Source of the DNA: Tretioscincus oriximinensis
Lineage: Eukaryota; Chordata; Lepidosauria; Squamata; Gymnophthalmidae
Assembly: GCA_022410635.1 (NCBI GenBank)
Contig: JAJVDF010000418.1
Location: 430,854 to 494,853 of the forward strand
Length of the DNA: 64,000 bases
Direction: 5' to 3'
Shown here: positions 24,118 to 56,067 of the stretch, one piece after another
How positions within the stretch are numbered: position 1 is the first letter of the stretch
Layout of the letters: every line of letters starts with the position of its first letter
Translations under genes and position numbers: made by a program
The notes under the pieces: model-generated
Database searches by the model: none
The model's input: only the letters and a program-made list of their open reading frames with translations
What the model was told of the DNA's origin: nothing

Positions 24118-24998
24118 AGAACATAAGAACATAAGAAGAGCCATACTGGATCAGGCCANANCNCATCNAGTNCAGCATTNTGTNTCACACAGAGGCCCAC
24201 CAGATGCACCTGGGCAGTCCGAACAGAGGAAAGCAAAATATGCACCTGTTCATGACTCCCTGCAAATGGTATTTCAGGAGTCCTGCCTGTTGCTCCATCC
24301 CAGAGGCAACATCCAGACATCCATCCTAGTATCCATTTATACCTTTGGTGTCCATAAACCTGTCTAGTCCTGTCTTGAAACTATCCAAGCTGTTAGCTAC
24401 CACTACCTCTTCAGGAAGTAAATTCCACAGGCCGATGATCCTCTGGGTGAAAAAATACTTTCCTTTGTCTGTTCTCACTTTTCTACCCAACAGTTTTAAG
24501 GAGTGCCCTCTGGTCCTTGTGTTGTGTGATAGAGAAAANATTTTTTCTCTATTCACCCTGTCGATCCCATGCATGATTTTGTACACTACAATCAGATCAC
24601 CCCTCAAACGTCTCCTTTCAAGGCTGAAGAGGCCCAAACGTTGCAGCCTTGCTTCGTAAGGGAGGTGCTCCAGACCCTTGATCATTTTTGTTGCCCTCTT
24701 CTGCACCTTCTCCAGTTCCAAAATATCTCTCTTGAGATGTGGTGCCCAGAATTGAACACAGTATTCCAAATGTGGCCTCACCACAGATTTATAAAGAGGC
24801 AAAACAACATTTGCTGACTTGTTTTCGATTCCTTTCCTAATTATCCCCAACATGGAATTTACCTTTTTTGCTGCTGCTGCACACTGGGTTGACATTTTCA
24901 TTGAATTGTCCACTAACACCCCAAGATCCTTTTCTTGCTTGGTCACAGAAAGCTTGGTTCCCATCAGGTGGTAGGAGTATTTTGGGTTCTTTGCCCCA
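24118..24998 (-). mobile_element. CR1 3' part
   Basis: The 3' end carries the octamer repeat typical of CR1 (AAGAACATAAGAACATAAG). The frame at 24326-24964 encodes the RT C-terminus including YKSVVRPHLEYCVQFWAPHL and the tail IGLWNLLPEEVV. A cluster of Ns lies at 24159-24184. Confidence 0.93.
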
Positions 24999-25079
24999 AA
25001 AAGATTTGTGCTTTGATAGGCTGGTCATCCATCAGATGTGTTTCACCACTGTAGCTTGTGATAAACGTATGCTTTTATG

Positions 25080-25470
25080 TGAATGAGAAAGTGCCATCAG
25101 CGTGTTCAGGAGCACACTTTATGAGCCTTTGACCTTGGTGTGGTCTCGGAGAGGCTGGCATCAGTGTGTTCAGCACTGAGGTCTGTGAAAGATCTTTGTC
25201 CAGGTGTGAGAGTTACATCATGTATAGCATATGTGTGTCCAGCGCTGTGAAATGTGATGAGCGTTGGCATTTTTCATGACATATTGGTCTTCTGTATTGC
25301 AGCCTGTGGAAAAGGAACTTCTCTGGGTGTGCGGAATTGATATCATGCCTGTATCTATGGGTTTGGCATTGTAGTCTGTGAAAAACTGTTGTCTGGGATG
25401 TGACATTGCTGTAAGCTTCTTGACTGTCATCTTTGTGATGAAGGTTTTGAGCATGCTGGTTGGGTGTTCT
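25080..25470. repeat. Degenerate tandem repeat, units about 70-90 bp
   Basis: Recurring phrases such as GTCTGTGAAAGATCTTTGTC, GCCTGTGGAAAAGGAACTTC and GTCTGTGAAAAACTGTTGTC, each followed by TG-rich sequence with CTGGGTGTG or CCAGGTGTG. Unit boundaries cannot be set by eye. Confidence 0.45.
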
Positions 25471-26704
25471 GGCATCACTTTTATGGTACCTGCTCTCTGA
25501 TGGGGCTGTGCTGTATCCCTTTCAATGCAGGTTGGCTTCTTTGTTTTACTGTCTTACAAGCAAGGGGCGTTTTTGTCATAGTTCTTATGCTTTCCATTTT
25601 TCCATTGAAATCTATCTTCTCACAATGTGCAGTTTTTCCGAGAACAGAATCCTTCTGTCCTATTCTAAAGGTTTTTTTAAAACTATACAATGTTTTCCAG
25701 AAGCACATTTCAACAGGCAATGCCCTTATAGTCAAGTGTTCTTTTAGAGACTTCTTTTGTTTACTGTCTTATTCTTCTAAGATATTTGTTGACATTTTTT
25801 CTATTTTGAAAAACAGTGAGCATGTATGGAAACTCTGAATTGCCCAGGCACAAGAATTCCCCTCTCAGCCTAACTAGTATGATCCAAAGATACGTATTGA
25901 CAATAGGAGCTACTGGACAGATGGATCTTTATTTCACCTTAGGGGCTCCTTTCGGGATTTTCTTTTTAGAGTTTAATCTTTCCTTTTCCTAAGACAATAA
26001 GGCTATTTTCTACATAGCTGGGAAGACCTAGTGAGAATGAAGATTTTAAGCAAGTGATATTTGGGCTCTATCCTGATGCTTTTAGCCTGATGCATCAGCA
26101 GTTCTTAAACATCTTTAAGGCAGCATATATTGTCTTCCTCATTTATCTTTAATCCCCGCAGAGATTAATAAAAGGTCAAATTTGTGGCTATATGGAAATC
26201 CTATTCCAATTGTTGAAATAGGGTATTGGCAAATTTTATACTCGGAAACTGCATTGCAATTGAAATTCTGAGGCTCATAAGAGAGGGTAAGAAGAATACA
26301 CAAGATCATCTTTGTCTTGCATACACATTTTGCCCCTCACACAAAAACACGCACAATCAAACGTACAGTTTGGATGATTTTTCCTATAACTCTTTCTAAC
26401 CAGAAACCACACAGCCCATATTTTATATTGTCGCACGTTCTGTCTGCAGTAATGAGACGTTTCAGACAAGCTAATTTCTTGCTTGATAACACCTTTAATT
26501 GTTATTTGTTTGCCTCATATGTGTCTGGCTTCCTGCTTTAGGATCAGTAAACAGAAATGAAATAACATTTATCTATACATTATGTATATTTGACAGTTTT
26601 GTTTAGATAACATGGTTCATGAAACTGAGGTCAGAGGAATTGCAGTAGTAAAACCTGAAGGGAAAAGAGTCATTGCAAGTAGTAGCAAGTCAAGGAAGAA
26701 GTTA
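25471..26704. other. Unassigned sequence
   Basis: Open frames at 25460-25838 show no known domain. No repeat recognised. Confidence 0.3.
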
Positions 26705-29457
26705 ACCATCTCCTTCCAAAGGGCCTTATGAAATCTGGAACATCTGTACCTCTTCAGCCTTGAAAGTTGGCATTTAAGAGGATCTGATTGAAGTGTATAA
26801 AACATGCACAAGATGGATAAGATGAATGAATAGAGCAAAATTATGTTCTCTATCACAGGGGGCAATCTTGAAACTGATGGGCAGAAGATTGAAGACAGAC
26901 AAAAGAAAGTATTGTTTCATTCAGAGGGTCATTGGTCTATGGAATTTACTTCCAGAAGAGGTGATAGTAGCTAGCAGCCTGGGTAGCTTTAAAACAGGAT
27001 TAGACACGTTCATGGAAGCCATGGGTANAAATAGCTTCTAAGATGGACCTCTTGATACTAGTGTGGATGGAGCAACAGGCAGGATTCCTGAGCTTTGCAG
27101 AGTCAAGAACAGGTGAAGATTTTTCTTTTTCTGCTTGAGATTGCCCAGGGGCAATTGGTGGGCCATTGTGTGAGACTAGATGAGTTCTGGCTCGATTCAG
27201 CATGGCTACTCTTTTTTTTTTAATAGTTTTTATTAGATTTTCCAAATGTATATACATTATAACAAAAATAATGGCACAGTTACTTCACTGGATAATAAAA
27301 TTAAAAAAATATAAACATTGATATATGTAAATAGTACCATTCATTATTTCGTACAAATATATAATATATACATGAATATTTAAAGGAAAATGCGGTCCCA
27401 CCCCCCACCCCATCCTTAGAGGAAAGCAACGTCATTCCTTAAACTTATTATTACGTCCTGAGGGTCAGTTTAATCATAGCTAATAGTCCAGGTCCCCTCC
27501 ATCAGTTGGACTGTACATATAATATTAATTTGGCCCAGTTCTTCATCCAGATCTTTTTTATCTTCGTATTGGTATCCAGTTTTTGAGTTACAAAGTCACC
27601 CATCATTTGTTCTGATAAGTAATGGCACCAGTTACAGATGGTCAATTTAGTCACGTCCTTCTATCCAAGGGTTATGACTGCTTGGGCAGCCATAACCATT
27701 TGGTCAATCAAATACTTATCCTCCTGCACAATGCCTTGGTATATTTGGAACAGGGCGAGTTCCTTTGACATTCTAATGGGATATCCCGTTATATAGTTTA
27801 TATATGTCCAAATTGAATTCCAAAAAACTGATATGATGGGACAATCCCATAGTTGATGAATATAATTTGCCCTGGCCCCGCATCCATGCCAACATAACGG
27901 GCTCATATTTTGATTTATGTGTGCCATTATACTTGGTGTTCTATACCATCTACTGATGATTTTTAATTGAAGTTCTTTGAGTCTGGTGTTCTTTATTTTT
28001 CCTATCTTATCCCATTTCACCTTCATCTCAGTCTCGGTAATGGCCACATCTGTAGACCATGTCTTGGTCCAGAGTGTAATATTATCATAAAGATAGTCTG
28101 TAATGATCTTATGAATTGTCCCGCCCATTCCCTTAGTATCTCCTAATCCTCTGATAAAGGTATCTTCTAGCTTAGTATTTGTAGTGGATAATTCTTGGTT
28201 GGTAATAGTTCTTGTAATTTTATTTCTAATATAGTGGGCTTGGAGCCATCTGTGGTTCCCCAATATTAATATCCAATCCTCATATGCTATTAAACTCATG
28301 TCTGGTCGATATGCATCTCTGATCATTGTTATATTCTGGTCTCTTAATTTCTGAATATCATCTATTGACAGCATTTTTTGTTGATCATTTAATTGTCTTA
28401 TGTGGNTTATCATCTTAGTTCGATGACTTAATTTTATCGCCATTTTTCCCATACTCGTAACACTGTTCNTGCTGTTTTTGAGCCTCTTTTTAATCTATTT
28501 CGATCAATTTTTATTATCAACCAAGACTGATCCTCCATATTGTTTAACTTTCTTTCAATTTTGCACCACTTTTTTCCGAATATTCCAAATAAAATATGTT
28601 TAGGATCTGGAAGGCTTCATAATAATTTTCTATTGATGGCACACTCCAGCCCCCTTTTCCTATTTGAGCGTGTAATTTCTTTCTGGACAACCGTGGTTTG
28701 CTATCATTCCATATCCAATACCTTATATATTTGTCCCAATCTAGCAATTTTTTAGTTGGTATTTCCTCTATTAAAGTTTGCATTAGATATATTATTTTTG
28801 GCAAAAGCATCATCTTGAAGGTTCGTATTCGTGNGACTGGGCTAAGNTTTTTTTCCTTCCAGATAGTGGCCTTCCTTATGATNTCTTTCCAAATCGCGTC
28901 AAAATTTGCTCTTACTATTTTATCTACATTCTTGGTTAGATTAATCCCCAGATATTTCATTTTTTTGCGGTTGGCCTTCAGGCCGGTCTGTATTTGAATT
29001 CTGTTCTAGACTGTTCCTGATACGTTCTTATATAATATCTCAGACTTTGAAACATTTATTGTAAGCCCTGAATTATTGCCAAAAATACGTGTGATTTGTA
29101 TAATTTTGCCAATCATGTTTTCTGGCTGCTCGGATACTATAATAGCATCGTCTGCATAGAGGTTAATTTTAATTTCTTGGCCACCTATCCAATATCCAGA
29201 AAAGTCTGTAGAATTCCGTATCCAATTGGCTAGCGGTTCAATCGCCAATAAGAATAATACTGGTGATAGTGGGCATCCTTGGCGAGTTCCGTTTTTTATT
29301 TTTATTGGTCTGTAGAGTTGATCATTTATCCTTATTCTAACTATATTATTTCGGTATATTTCTTTTAATGTATTTGTAAATCTGTCCCCAAGATTCATTC
29401 CCTCACAAACCTCAAATAAGTAGCCAGCAGCATGGCTACTCTTATGTTCTTATGTCA
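26705..29457 (+). mobile_element. CR1 3' end, split by an L1
   Basis: 26705-27213 carries the 3' CR1 region (GGGTCATTGGTCTATGGAAT, ACTTCCAGAAGAGG, GGATGGAGCAACAGGCAGGA). It resumes at 29428 with GGCTACTCTTATGTTCTTAT, the CR1 terminal octamer. The halves join seamlessly without the L1. Confidence 0.92.
27214..29427 (-). mobile_element. L1 retrotransposon, 5'-truncated, with 16-bp target duplication
   Basis: CAGCATGGCTACTCTT occurs at 27198-27213 and 29428-29443 as a perfect target duplication. The insert starts with a T run (poly(A) tail of a - strand element). Frames on - (29398-29006, 28960-28544, 28452-27661) encode ORF2 pieces: NGTRQGCPLSPVLFLLAIEP, the catalytic YADD (29147-29158) and a C-terminal WYRTPSIM/CWHGC region. 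Frame breaks and 5' truncation make it non-functional. Confidence 0.95.
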
Positions 29458-30714
29458 TAATCTTAACTCAATTTAAGCCATCCATGCTAGAGCTCAAAAC
29501 CTAGAAACAATGAAGAGAATGTAAAGTTGTAATGCAGTGTCACTGACGTCTGCCCTGCACCAATAATTTATTTCTTACATTTTTATAGTATCTGTAAAAC
29601 AGTTTTCACAGTCTGCAAAAAGTCACAGACCCATGTGACCAATATTGAAACATGTGATCAAAAGAGATTCTGTTGTTGCTGAATTGTGACCGACTAGTTT
29701 TCTTGTCATAGAAACGGTTTGTCATTGCCTAATTCTAGGAAAAGACTGAACTCTTGACTGCTTGCTTTGCCATTGTGTTACAGCCCTTCTGGCACCAGCA
29801 CTAAGAAAGTTCTGCCCCTTGTGTACCTTTCCAGCTGCTTTATTATGCACAAATACAAAAGGCAACACTCCTTTGAAAACCTGGTTTTATTCACATGGCA
29901 GCAGAAATGTAAATGCTCCCAAACTGGTTTGAGGTTATTATGCTTGTACTTTACATGCTGAACAAGTGATTTCTGCTCTATTTTTATAGAAAGCAGTGAA
30001 TCACCTCAATGATTCCCTGGGGTAATATTACAGGATGTCAGTTACCAGCTTTGCCTGCAGAAACCAGGGTTTATTTAACTAAAAGGTTAAAAATGGTGGA
30101 GGGAGGATGTCAAAAGAAAAACTCAGATCTATGTTCAGATGAGCTCCATACTGGGAGTTTGGGGATATGAAGTTTAGGAACATGAAATAAGCTTTTTAAC
30201 TATATTTGGGAGAATTGTGTGCAGTTTGTAGAAACACAACTATCTGCACGTGAGAATGTGTGAATGGTGGACATGGTGTGTGCTTTTAAAAGAANTAGAA
30301 TAAAAACTCCCATGTTATACACTGAGAGGAGATGGAGCCTGGGACAAAATTAGATACTTTACATGCAGCAGACTGTGGCTGCTCTGAGGTANATCGTTTT
30401 ATAAAGCCTTGTACAGAGAAAACCTTAGATGAGATTTGCTGTCAACTACAGTATCTTGGGAAATCAGGATAATCCTGAGTCTCTGTCCCCATATACTGGT
30501 GGTGCTTTTGAATCGATTTTGTCTGAGGAAATAATGAATTACAGTAGTTGTCCTTTCCTTCCCACTTCCTTTTTTCTTGTTTCATCCATCTTGCTAATCC
30601 CCTAAGTCCCCATTTATTTTCTTTCTTAGTTTCCACTGTTAAAAACACTCCTAGAAATCTTCTCAGGCAGAACATGCATATGTTCCCTCAGAGGACTCTT
30701 TCTGGACATTGTGT
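29458..30714. other. Unassigned sequence
   Basis: No exon or repeat recognised. Confidence 0.3.
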
Positions 30715-30960
30715 GTGTATGTATGTGTATGAGGGGGAGAGAGGGAGAGAGGGGGAGAGAGGGAGGGAGGGGAGAGATATGAAGAGAGGGGGGAGGGAGA
30801 GGGAATGAGAAAGGCAGGGGGAAGAAGAGAGGGAGAGAGAAGGAAGGAGGAGAGGGAAGGAGAGAGGGGAGAGGGCGAGAAAAGGGGGACGGAGGGAGGA
30901 GAGAGACAAGAAGAGGGAGAGGGAGTGAGAGAGAGGGAGTGAGAGGCGGGAGCGGGACGG
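30715..30960. repeat. Long purine-only tract (GA-rich)
   Basis: After a GTGTGTATG run, about 230 bases are almost entirely G and A on + in GGGAGA, GAGAGG and GGAGAGA units. It gives only artefactual Arg/Glu or Ser/Leu/Pro frames. Confidence 0.92.
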
Positions 30961-32491
30961 TAGGCAGACAGTCTAGCAAAAATTATAACAAATTTTTAAA
31001 AAGTGACTTTTCTAAAATAGATACTATTAGGTAGACTGAATCTGTGCCCAAGGTGTGACTACAGAAGGACATCTTCCTGGCCGTTTTTCCTGATTTACTC
31101 TCATATGTTTGGAGTGAAGTACCATTCTCACAAATTGTGTAAGTAGCAGCAGTAAGGGCAGAGCAGCCTAGTGCAAGGATAGGACAAGAAGCTATAGTTT
31201 GTTTTTGTCTCATAATATAGTAGTTGAAAATAAAAGCACACAGAAACTGCTGTTTGTATTTCAGGTAAAGAAGGCATTGGGAATGTTCCAGCACACAGAT
31301 TAAGTTATTTGATGTGTTAATTTCACTTTGATTTGCAATGAAGTCAAGGAATTGGCCTCAGGGATAGAACATTCACTTTATGAGGCAAATGTCCCAGGTT
31401 CAAACCACAGTAACTTCTGCGTTTTTGTATCCACACAAAAAACTTTGTGGGTTCTATAGCAACCGATGGGACATGGTTATAGTTTTTGACAGTTTGGGAT
31501 CTGATACCCAGAGCTTCATCACTGCTATTCTCATTTCCTTGAACACAAGCTGTGTCTTCCTCCCAGGCTGCCTTTTGCTGAGCAATGTGCATTAATCAGC
31601 TCATGTCTCTGCCCTGGGTGGGGTGAAATTAATGTACTTCCGCGACTCCTGGTCTGGGTGTTAACTGTGTGAGGCCAGAATGTGATAGGGCATTTGCCTG
31701 CACTGGTTGGCTTCCGAATGCAGTGCAAGTTGCTGCTTATTACATCTTTATAATCTTCAGCTGCAAAGTCCACTATACCTTCTCTCACATCTCCCTTCAA
31801 CGCTCTGAGATTTGGTGATTATTCTCTCTCTCTTTTTAGTTTTGTACATTAGAAATGTACTTTCAATTCATGCTGGGGGAAGGGGGTCATTCAGTCATGC
31901 CAAACCAACAGTCTCCCTGAGGAAGTCTTGCCAGTCGCCACAATCCTTGGAGTGTTGCCAGAAAGGAAACTTCATTGTTTGTAAAAACCTTTCTTTGTTC
32001 AGTGGAGTGTTGAAGTGGCATCTCTTAATGTGCTTTAACTGTTAAAACTAGGAGTATTTGTTGCTGCTTATGTTTTTATTTTATTTTAAAAGATTATTTT
32101 GAAACCATGCATTTTTCACGTTTTGTTTTTGCAATTTAAAATTGATAAAAAATTTAAAAGAACACACACTCTTATACTGAGTCTGACCTTTCACCCATCC
32201 AGTTCAGTCTTGTTGATGCCGAACAGCTGTGGCTCTCCATGTTTTGTGCAAGAGATGTGCTCATTTCATTCTACAAATGCTGTTTTTGACCCATCGTTGT
32301 ACAGTTCTTCTGTTTTTAAGCAATACAAGTTAGTTATCCAGCACTTGAGTTAAGCGAAATTTGCTCTGAGGAAACCCTTACACTTTGCCCGGGTTAAAGA
32401 CATTTTGGTTTGGGATGCTGTTGCATTTATGCCACAACAGAAATAAGATTTGCTTTAACCATTTCATGTCCTCTTCTTATCCCTTTTTTAG
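30961..32491. other. Sequence upstream of the first visible FGD1 exon
   Basis: No exon recognised. At 31347-31412 a tRNA-Ala-like SINE head is visible (GGCCTCAGGGATAGAAC and B box GGTTCAAACC at 31397-31406). The remainder is presumed intron 1. Confidence 0.4.
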
Positions 32492-52768
<20,277 letters not shown>

Positions 52769-53830
52769 ATGGAAGCTGGAGGAACTGAAACAGACTGACT
52801 CTGCCCATCGTGGGGATTATGATCAGTATACTTGAACGTTTCAATCTCTCTCTTCGGCACTTTCCCCCCTTCCTTCTTAGTCTGCATTAACAGCCTGTCA
52901 TGGATCGTTCCTGCCACTACAACATAAAGGCCTGGTCCTAAGGGACAGCATTCCCGAATGACTTTTCAGCCGCAGCAAGGAAGCACATACAGCTGAGATT
53001 TATTCTTACCCATTCCCTGTTTCCAACTATTGCACGTGATAATCNACCCTTTTCTTTCCTCATCGTCCAAGAAGGCTGCTTTCTTTTCCCAGGCACACGC
53101 CTCTCACTTGGGGAAACCTTGGACCAAAATCTGATCTTTTAATCTTCACTGCTTATTTAGCACTTAACTGAACTGACATCCGCTAAAGGGGCATCCAGAA
53201 GCGCTGGAAATTGGTACAGAACTAGTTATTTAAATGGGACTGAAGATGAGCAGCTGTGGACGTTGTCGTCTCCTAAGCGTTTGTCTACCTTGTTTATGAG
53301 TAACCAGGTAGAATTTTGTATGTTGTGTTGATTTCTCACACTTGCGACAGAAAATGCTGAGTTTAGCTTTCCTTGCATTTTGCATTTTGGCTAAACTCTC
53401 TTATGGCATCAGTCCATAATGCCACATGACAGGATCTTCAATAACAGAATCATTCTGGATAAGAGAACCATTCTGGAGAGCAAAAGTTGATTAGGTTCTC
53501 CTACTGTACCTTTTACTGCAAAGGTACCTCTTTGGTTGGATTGCTGTCACCCGACATTCACTTTCCTTCTTTTATTCTTCCAAGGACATGTAAATCTTTG
53601 GACTCTGAGGTCACAGACCATTCAAGATGTCTCCTGTGCAGGCTCCACTAAGGCAAGTGGAATGGCACAGAGCTGCAGGTAACACTACTTGAATACCTGA
53701 TCTCCCAGCTTGTGACCCAAGTCATGGATAACAGTTATCCTTCGTGAATACTGTTCTGTCTTAGGACCTGCTCATGTTTACACCTGGTGTCATATCAGAA
53801 CATCTCTGCAGGGGAACGAACAGGATTGGA
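52769..53830 (+). other. FGD1: Proximal FGD1 3' untranslated region
   Basis: Sequence after the TAG stop without splice sites or a long open frame, assigned as 3' UTR by position. I found no AATAAA on the + strand between the stop and the TSR2 gene. The first variant signals are ATTAAA at 54179-54184 and 54366-54371, so the transcript end is undecided. Confidence 0.5.
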
Positions 53831-54450
53831 CAGACAAACCAAACAGGTCTCTCCACCAACAAGATCAACGGTGCAATACTAGAACCAAACATAAAGATTG
53901 TAATCACAAATTTAAATCAAGACACAATATATAATAGGTCACTTTGGAAGAGTAAAAAAGCCCAGAGTATAAAATGTCCAAAAATATAAATCAGCATCAA
54001 CCAGTGATTGATGCACTTCAACCAGCGGTAGGTACAAGGTCTTCTTCAGTGGCCAAAAGTGTCAAGTGTTTAATTGCAAAACAATTACACTCTGGTCATA
54101 CCGTTGCTGTGTGGTCAACAGCTTTTTACTTTCATACAAGTTTTTACCCTGTTGGTTTGTATGCATCTCCTGTGGAATATTAAACTCTCTGCACCCTTCG
54201 GCCACTGAGGAAGATCTTGTAGCTACCGCTGGTTGAAACGTGCCTGGCTCCCTACAGAACGTTCTGAAGTTCTATTCATTGGCTGTTGTTGATTTATATT
54301 TTTGGACATTTTATACTGTGTGGACTTCCTAACTCTTCCAGAGTGATCTATATGTTGCATACTGAATTAAATTTGTGATTACAATCTTTATAGTTTTGGT
54401 TCTGATATTGTACTGTTGTTCTTGTTTGTGGGTAGACCTGTTTGGCTGTT
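53831..54450. repeat. Large inverted repeat in the presumed FGD1 3' UTR
   Basis: Two arms of roughly 215-250 bases (about 53831-54048 and 54200-54450) are imperfect reverse complements around a loop of about 150 bases. Examples are the left-arm AAAGATTGTAATCACAAATT against the right-arm AATTTGTGATTACAATCTTT, and AACCAGCGGTA against TACCGCTGGTT. It looks like a foldback mobile-element remnant of unassigned family. If transcribed as part of FGD1 it would form long double-stranded RNA. Confidence 0.8.
54179..54184 (+). promoter_or_regulatory. Possible FGD1 poly(A) signal ATTAAA
   Basis: The most common poly(A) signal variant, about 1.4 kb after the FGD1 stop and inside the loop of the inverted repeat. 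A second ATTAAA lies at 54366-54371 in the right arm. Either could be chance. Confidence 0.25.
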
Positions 54451-55953
54451 TCGGTCTTTTCCAGGCTAGGTTTGTGTGTGTGTGTTTGCAGGATTGGACA
54501 GTGCACAGGCCCTGCAGCAGGAAAACATCTGTTCACAAGGTAACAAAGACTATTGTGCAGATGACAGCGCACTTTGCACTGGAGATGTCCTAATTGGGCA
54601 TCTCTTTTCATGCTAGGGTCAGAACTATTTTGCTGAACCACAGCAAGCTACTATAGGAATCACACTGCTGAATGGTGTTCTAATGTGTGCCTGTTGCCAA
54701 CCGTAGCTNGAGCATCTGCAGAGCATTCAACCGAGTTGCCTGCATTGTGAAATAATGCCTCCCTCTTTGTACATGGAAGTTCCATTTGCCTTCCACAGTC
54801 CGTAGCCCTTCAGAGGGGCTAAAGAAGCAAGACGAGGTGCTAATGCTTTTGAACAGGGTGCTTACGCTGAAGATGCTTCCAGTGGATTTTGCCAAATGTG
54901 GGAAAGTGGTTATTAAGGAGCCATAAATGAAACTTCACGTGCTTTTCAATGCAACTGCTTTCCCTCTTTGATACACAACACACTTGAAACTGCAGGGTTT
55001 TTACAATTCAACTCTGTACCTTATTGGCCTACCGTGGAATTTCGGAAGACTTCCTTGAATACGTTTCCTAACTTTTGCCTGTATGGATTCAGGAAGGAGT
55101 TCCTTTTTAGAAAATGTTCCCTTTCCCCATTTTATGGCAGTGCTGTGTGTGCTCATTCCTACTTTGGGTCTTCCTCCCCACTCCTCTGGTGTAGTTAGTG
55201 CATGTAAGGTTTCAGTATTAAGGGATATACAAAATCTTACCAAAATAATATTTTATTGTTGCTCATGTACGGTGGCTGGCCACTACAGAGGTTAAGCGCA
55301 AAGGAGCTTCTATGAAAAGAAGTGCTTTGGCCTGTAACCAAGGATTTGTGTATTGTCCATTTTACTTCCTAGTTTCATGTTGTATTTGTTTTTCCATTGT
55401 CTTTTTTTNAAAAAAAACATGATTTTGTTTTTCTGTTTCATCTCTTTGTTTNGACAAGGGCAATACCGCAACATTCTTCTTCTGGCTGGGAGAGGGAGGC
55501 TGGAAGAGAAACACATTTTCTTGGTTCTGTCTTCTGGGGCTTTGCTTGATGGACAAAAGGGCAGAACAGAGCAATGTGTATCTTGAAAACTAGCTTGGTT
55601 GACCATAAGGGAAGGGATTTCCTTACCATAAAGGAAGATTTTGCTGTTCAACATCCCTCGTTATAGGATCACTGTGATGGAAGATGACTCGTTTGTTCAA
55701 ATATATTAAGATCTCATCTGCTTGGGAACCAGATTCAACTCTTCCAGACAGTCTCTACCCAGAGTAAAGAGCAAAGAATGTGAACCATAGTCCCATGAAG
55801 AAGCCTCATTCACTTAAGACCAAAAATATTCACTGTCCAAGCGATTCCTTCCAATATTCTGCACCAAAACATTCAAGCCAGGGAGATGGTGCCACTTCCC
55901 TATCGCTATTCTTGTCCTGCTAGTCCATGTGGATCCAACTAGTCATTTTTTAT
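54451..55953. other. Intergenic or overlapping 3' ends of FGD1 and TSR2
   Basis: No coding exon or clear repeat recognised. It separates two convergent genes. An AATAAA on the - strand (TTTTATT at about 55250-55256) could serve an extended TSR2 transcript. Two single Ns sit in A/T runs near 55410 and 55452. Confidence 0.4.
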
Positions 55954-55954
55954 T
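55949..55954 (-). promoter_or_regulatory. Probable TSR2 poly(A) signal overlapping the stop codon
   Basis: On the - strand the gene ends TGAATAAA: the last A of the TGA stop is the first A of AATAAA. This would give a 3' UTR of only about 15-35 bases. A second AATAAA occurs about 700 bases further on (near 55250). Confidence 0.55.
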
Positions 55955-56067
55955 CATTTCTTCTTCTTCCTCACCAAGGTCCAACCATCTTCTGCCTCTG
56001 GCCCTGAGNTGGGGGCTGGGCTGGGCTGTGGTCCATCCAGGGTGGGACTTGCACTGCAATCCATGGC
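55954..56067 (-). CDS. TSR2: TSR2 last exon with stop
   Basis: Acceptor TTCTCCCAG on the - strand precedes GCCATGG. It encodes [12 protein letters not shown], a Pro-rich stretch (one N) and [14 protein letters not shown], then TGA at 55954-55956. The DGWT-basic C-terminus is a TSR2 hallmark. Confidence 0.93.
   Translation of the reverse strand, partial: AMDCSASPTLDGPQPSPAPXSGPEAEDGWTLVRKKKK

Noticed and set aside
30626..30979. Ser/Leu/Pro-rich and Arg/Glu-rich frames
   Set aside because: They are translations of the purine tract.
54204..54260. CTGAGGA ... GAAAC resembling a hammerhead ribozyme core
   Set aside because: The segment between the motifs does not form a convincing stem II and I could not build stems I and III. 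It is more likely chance within a mobile-element arm.
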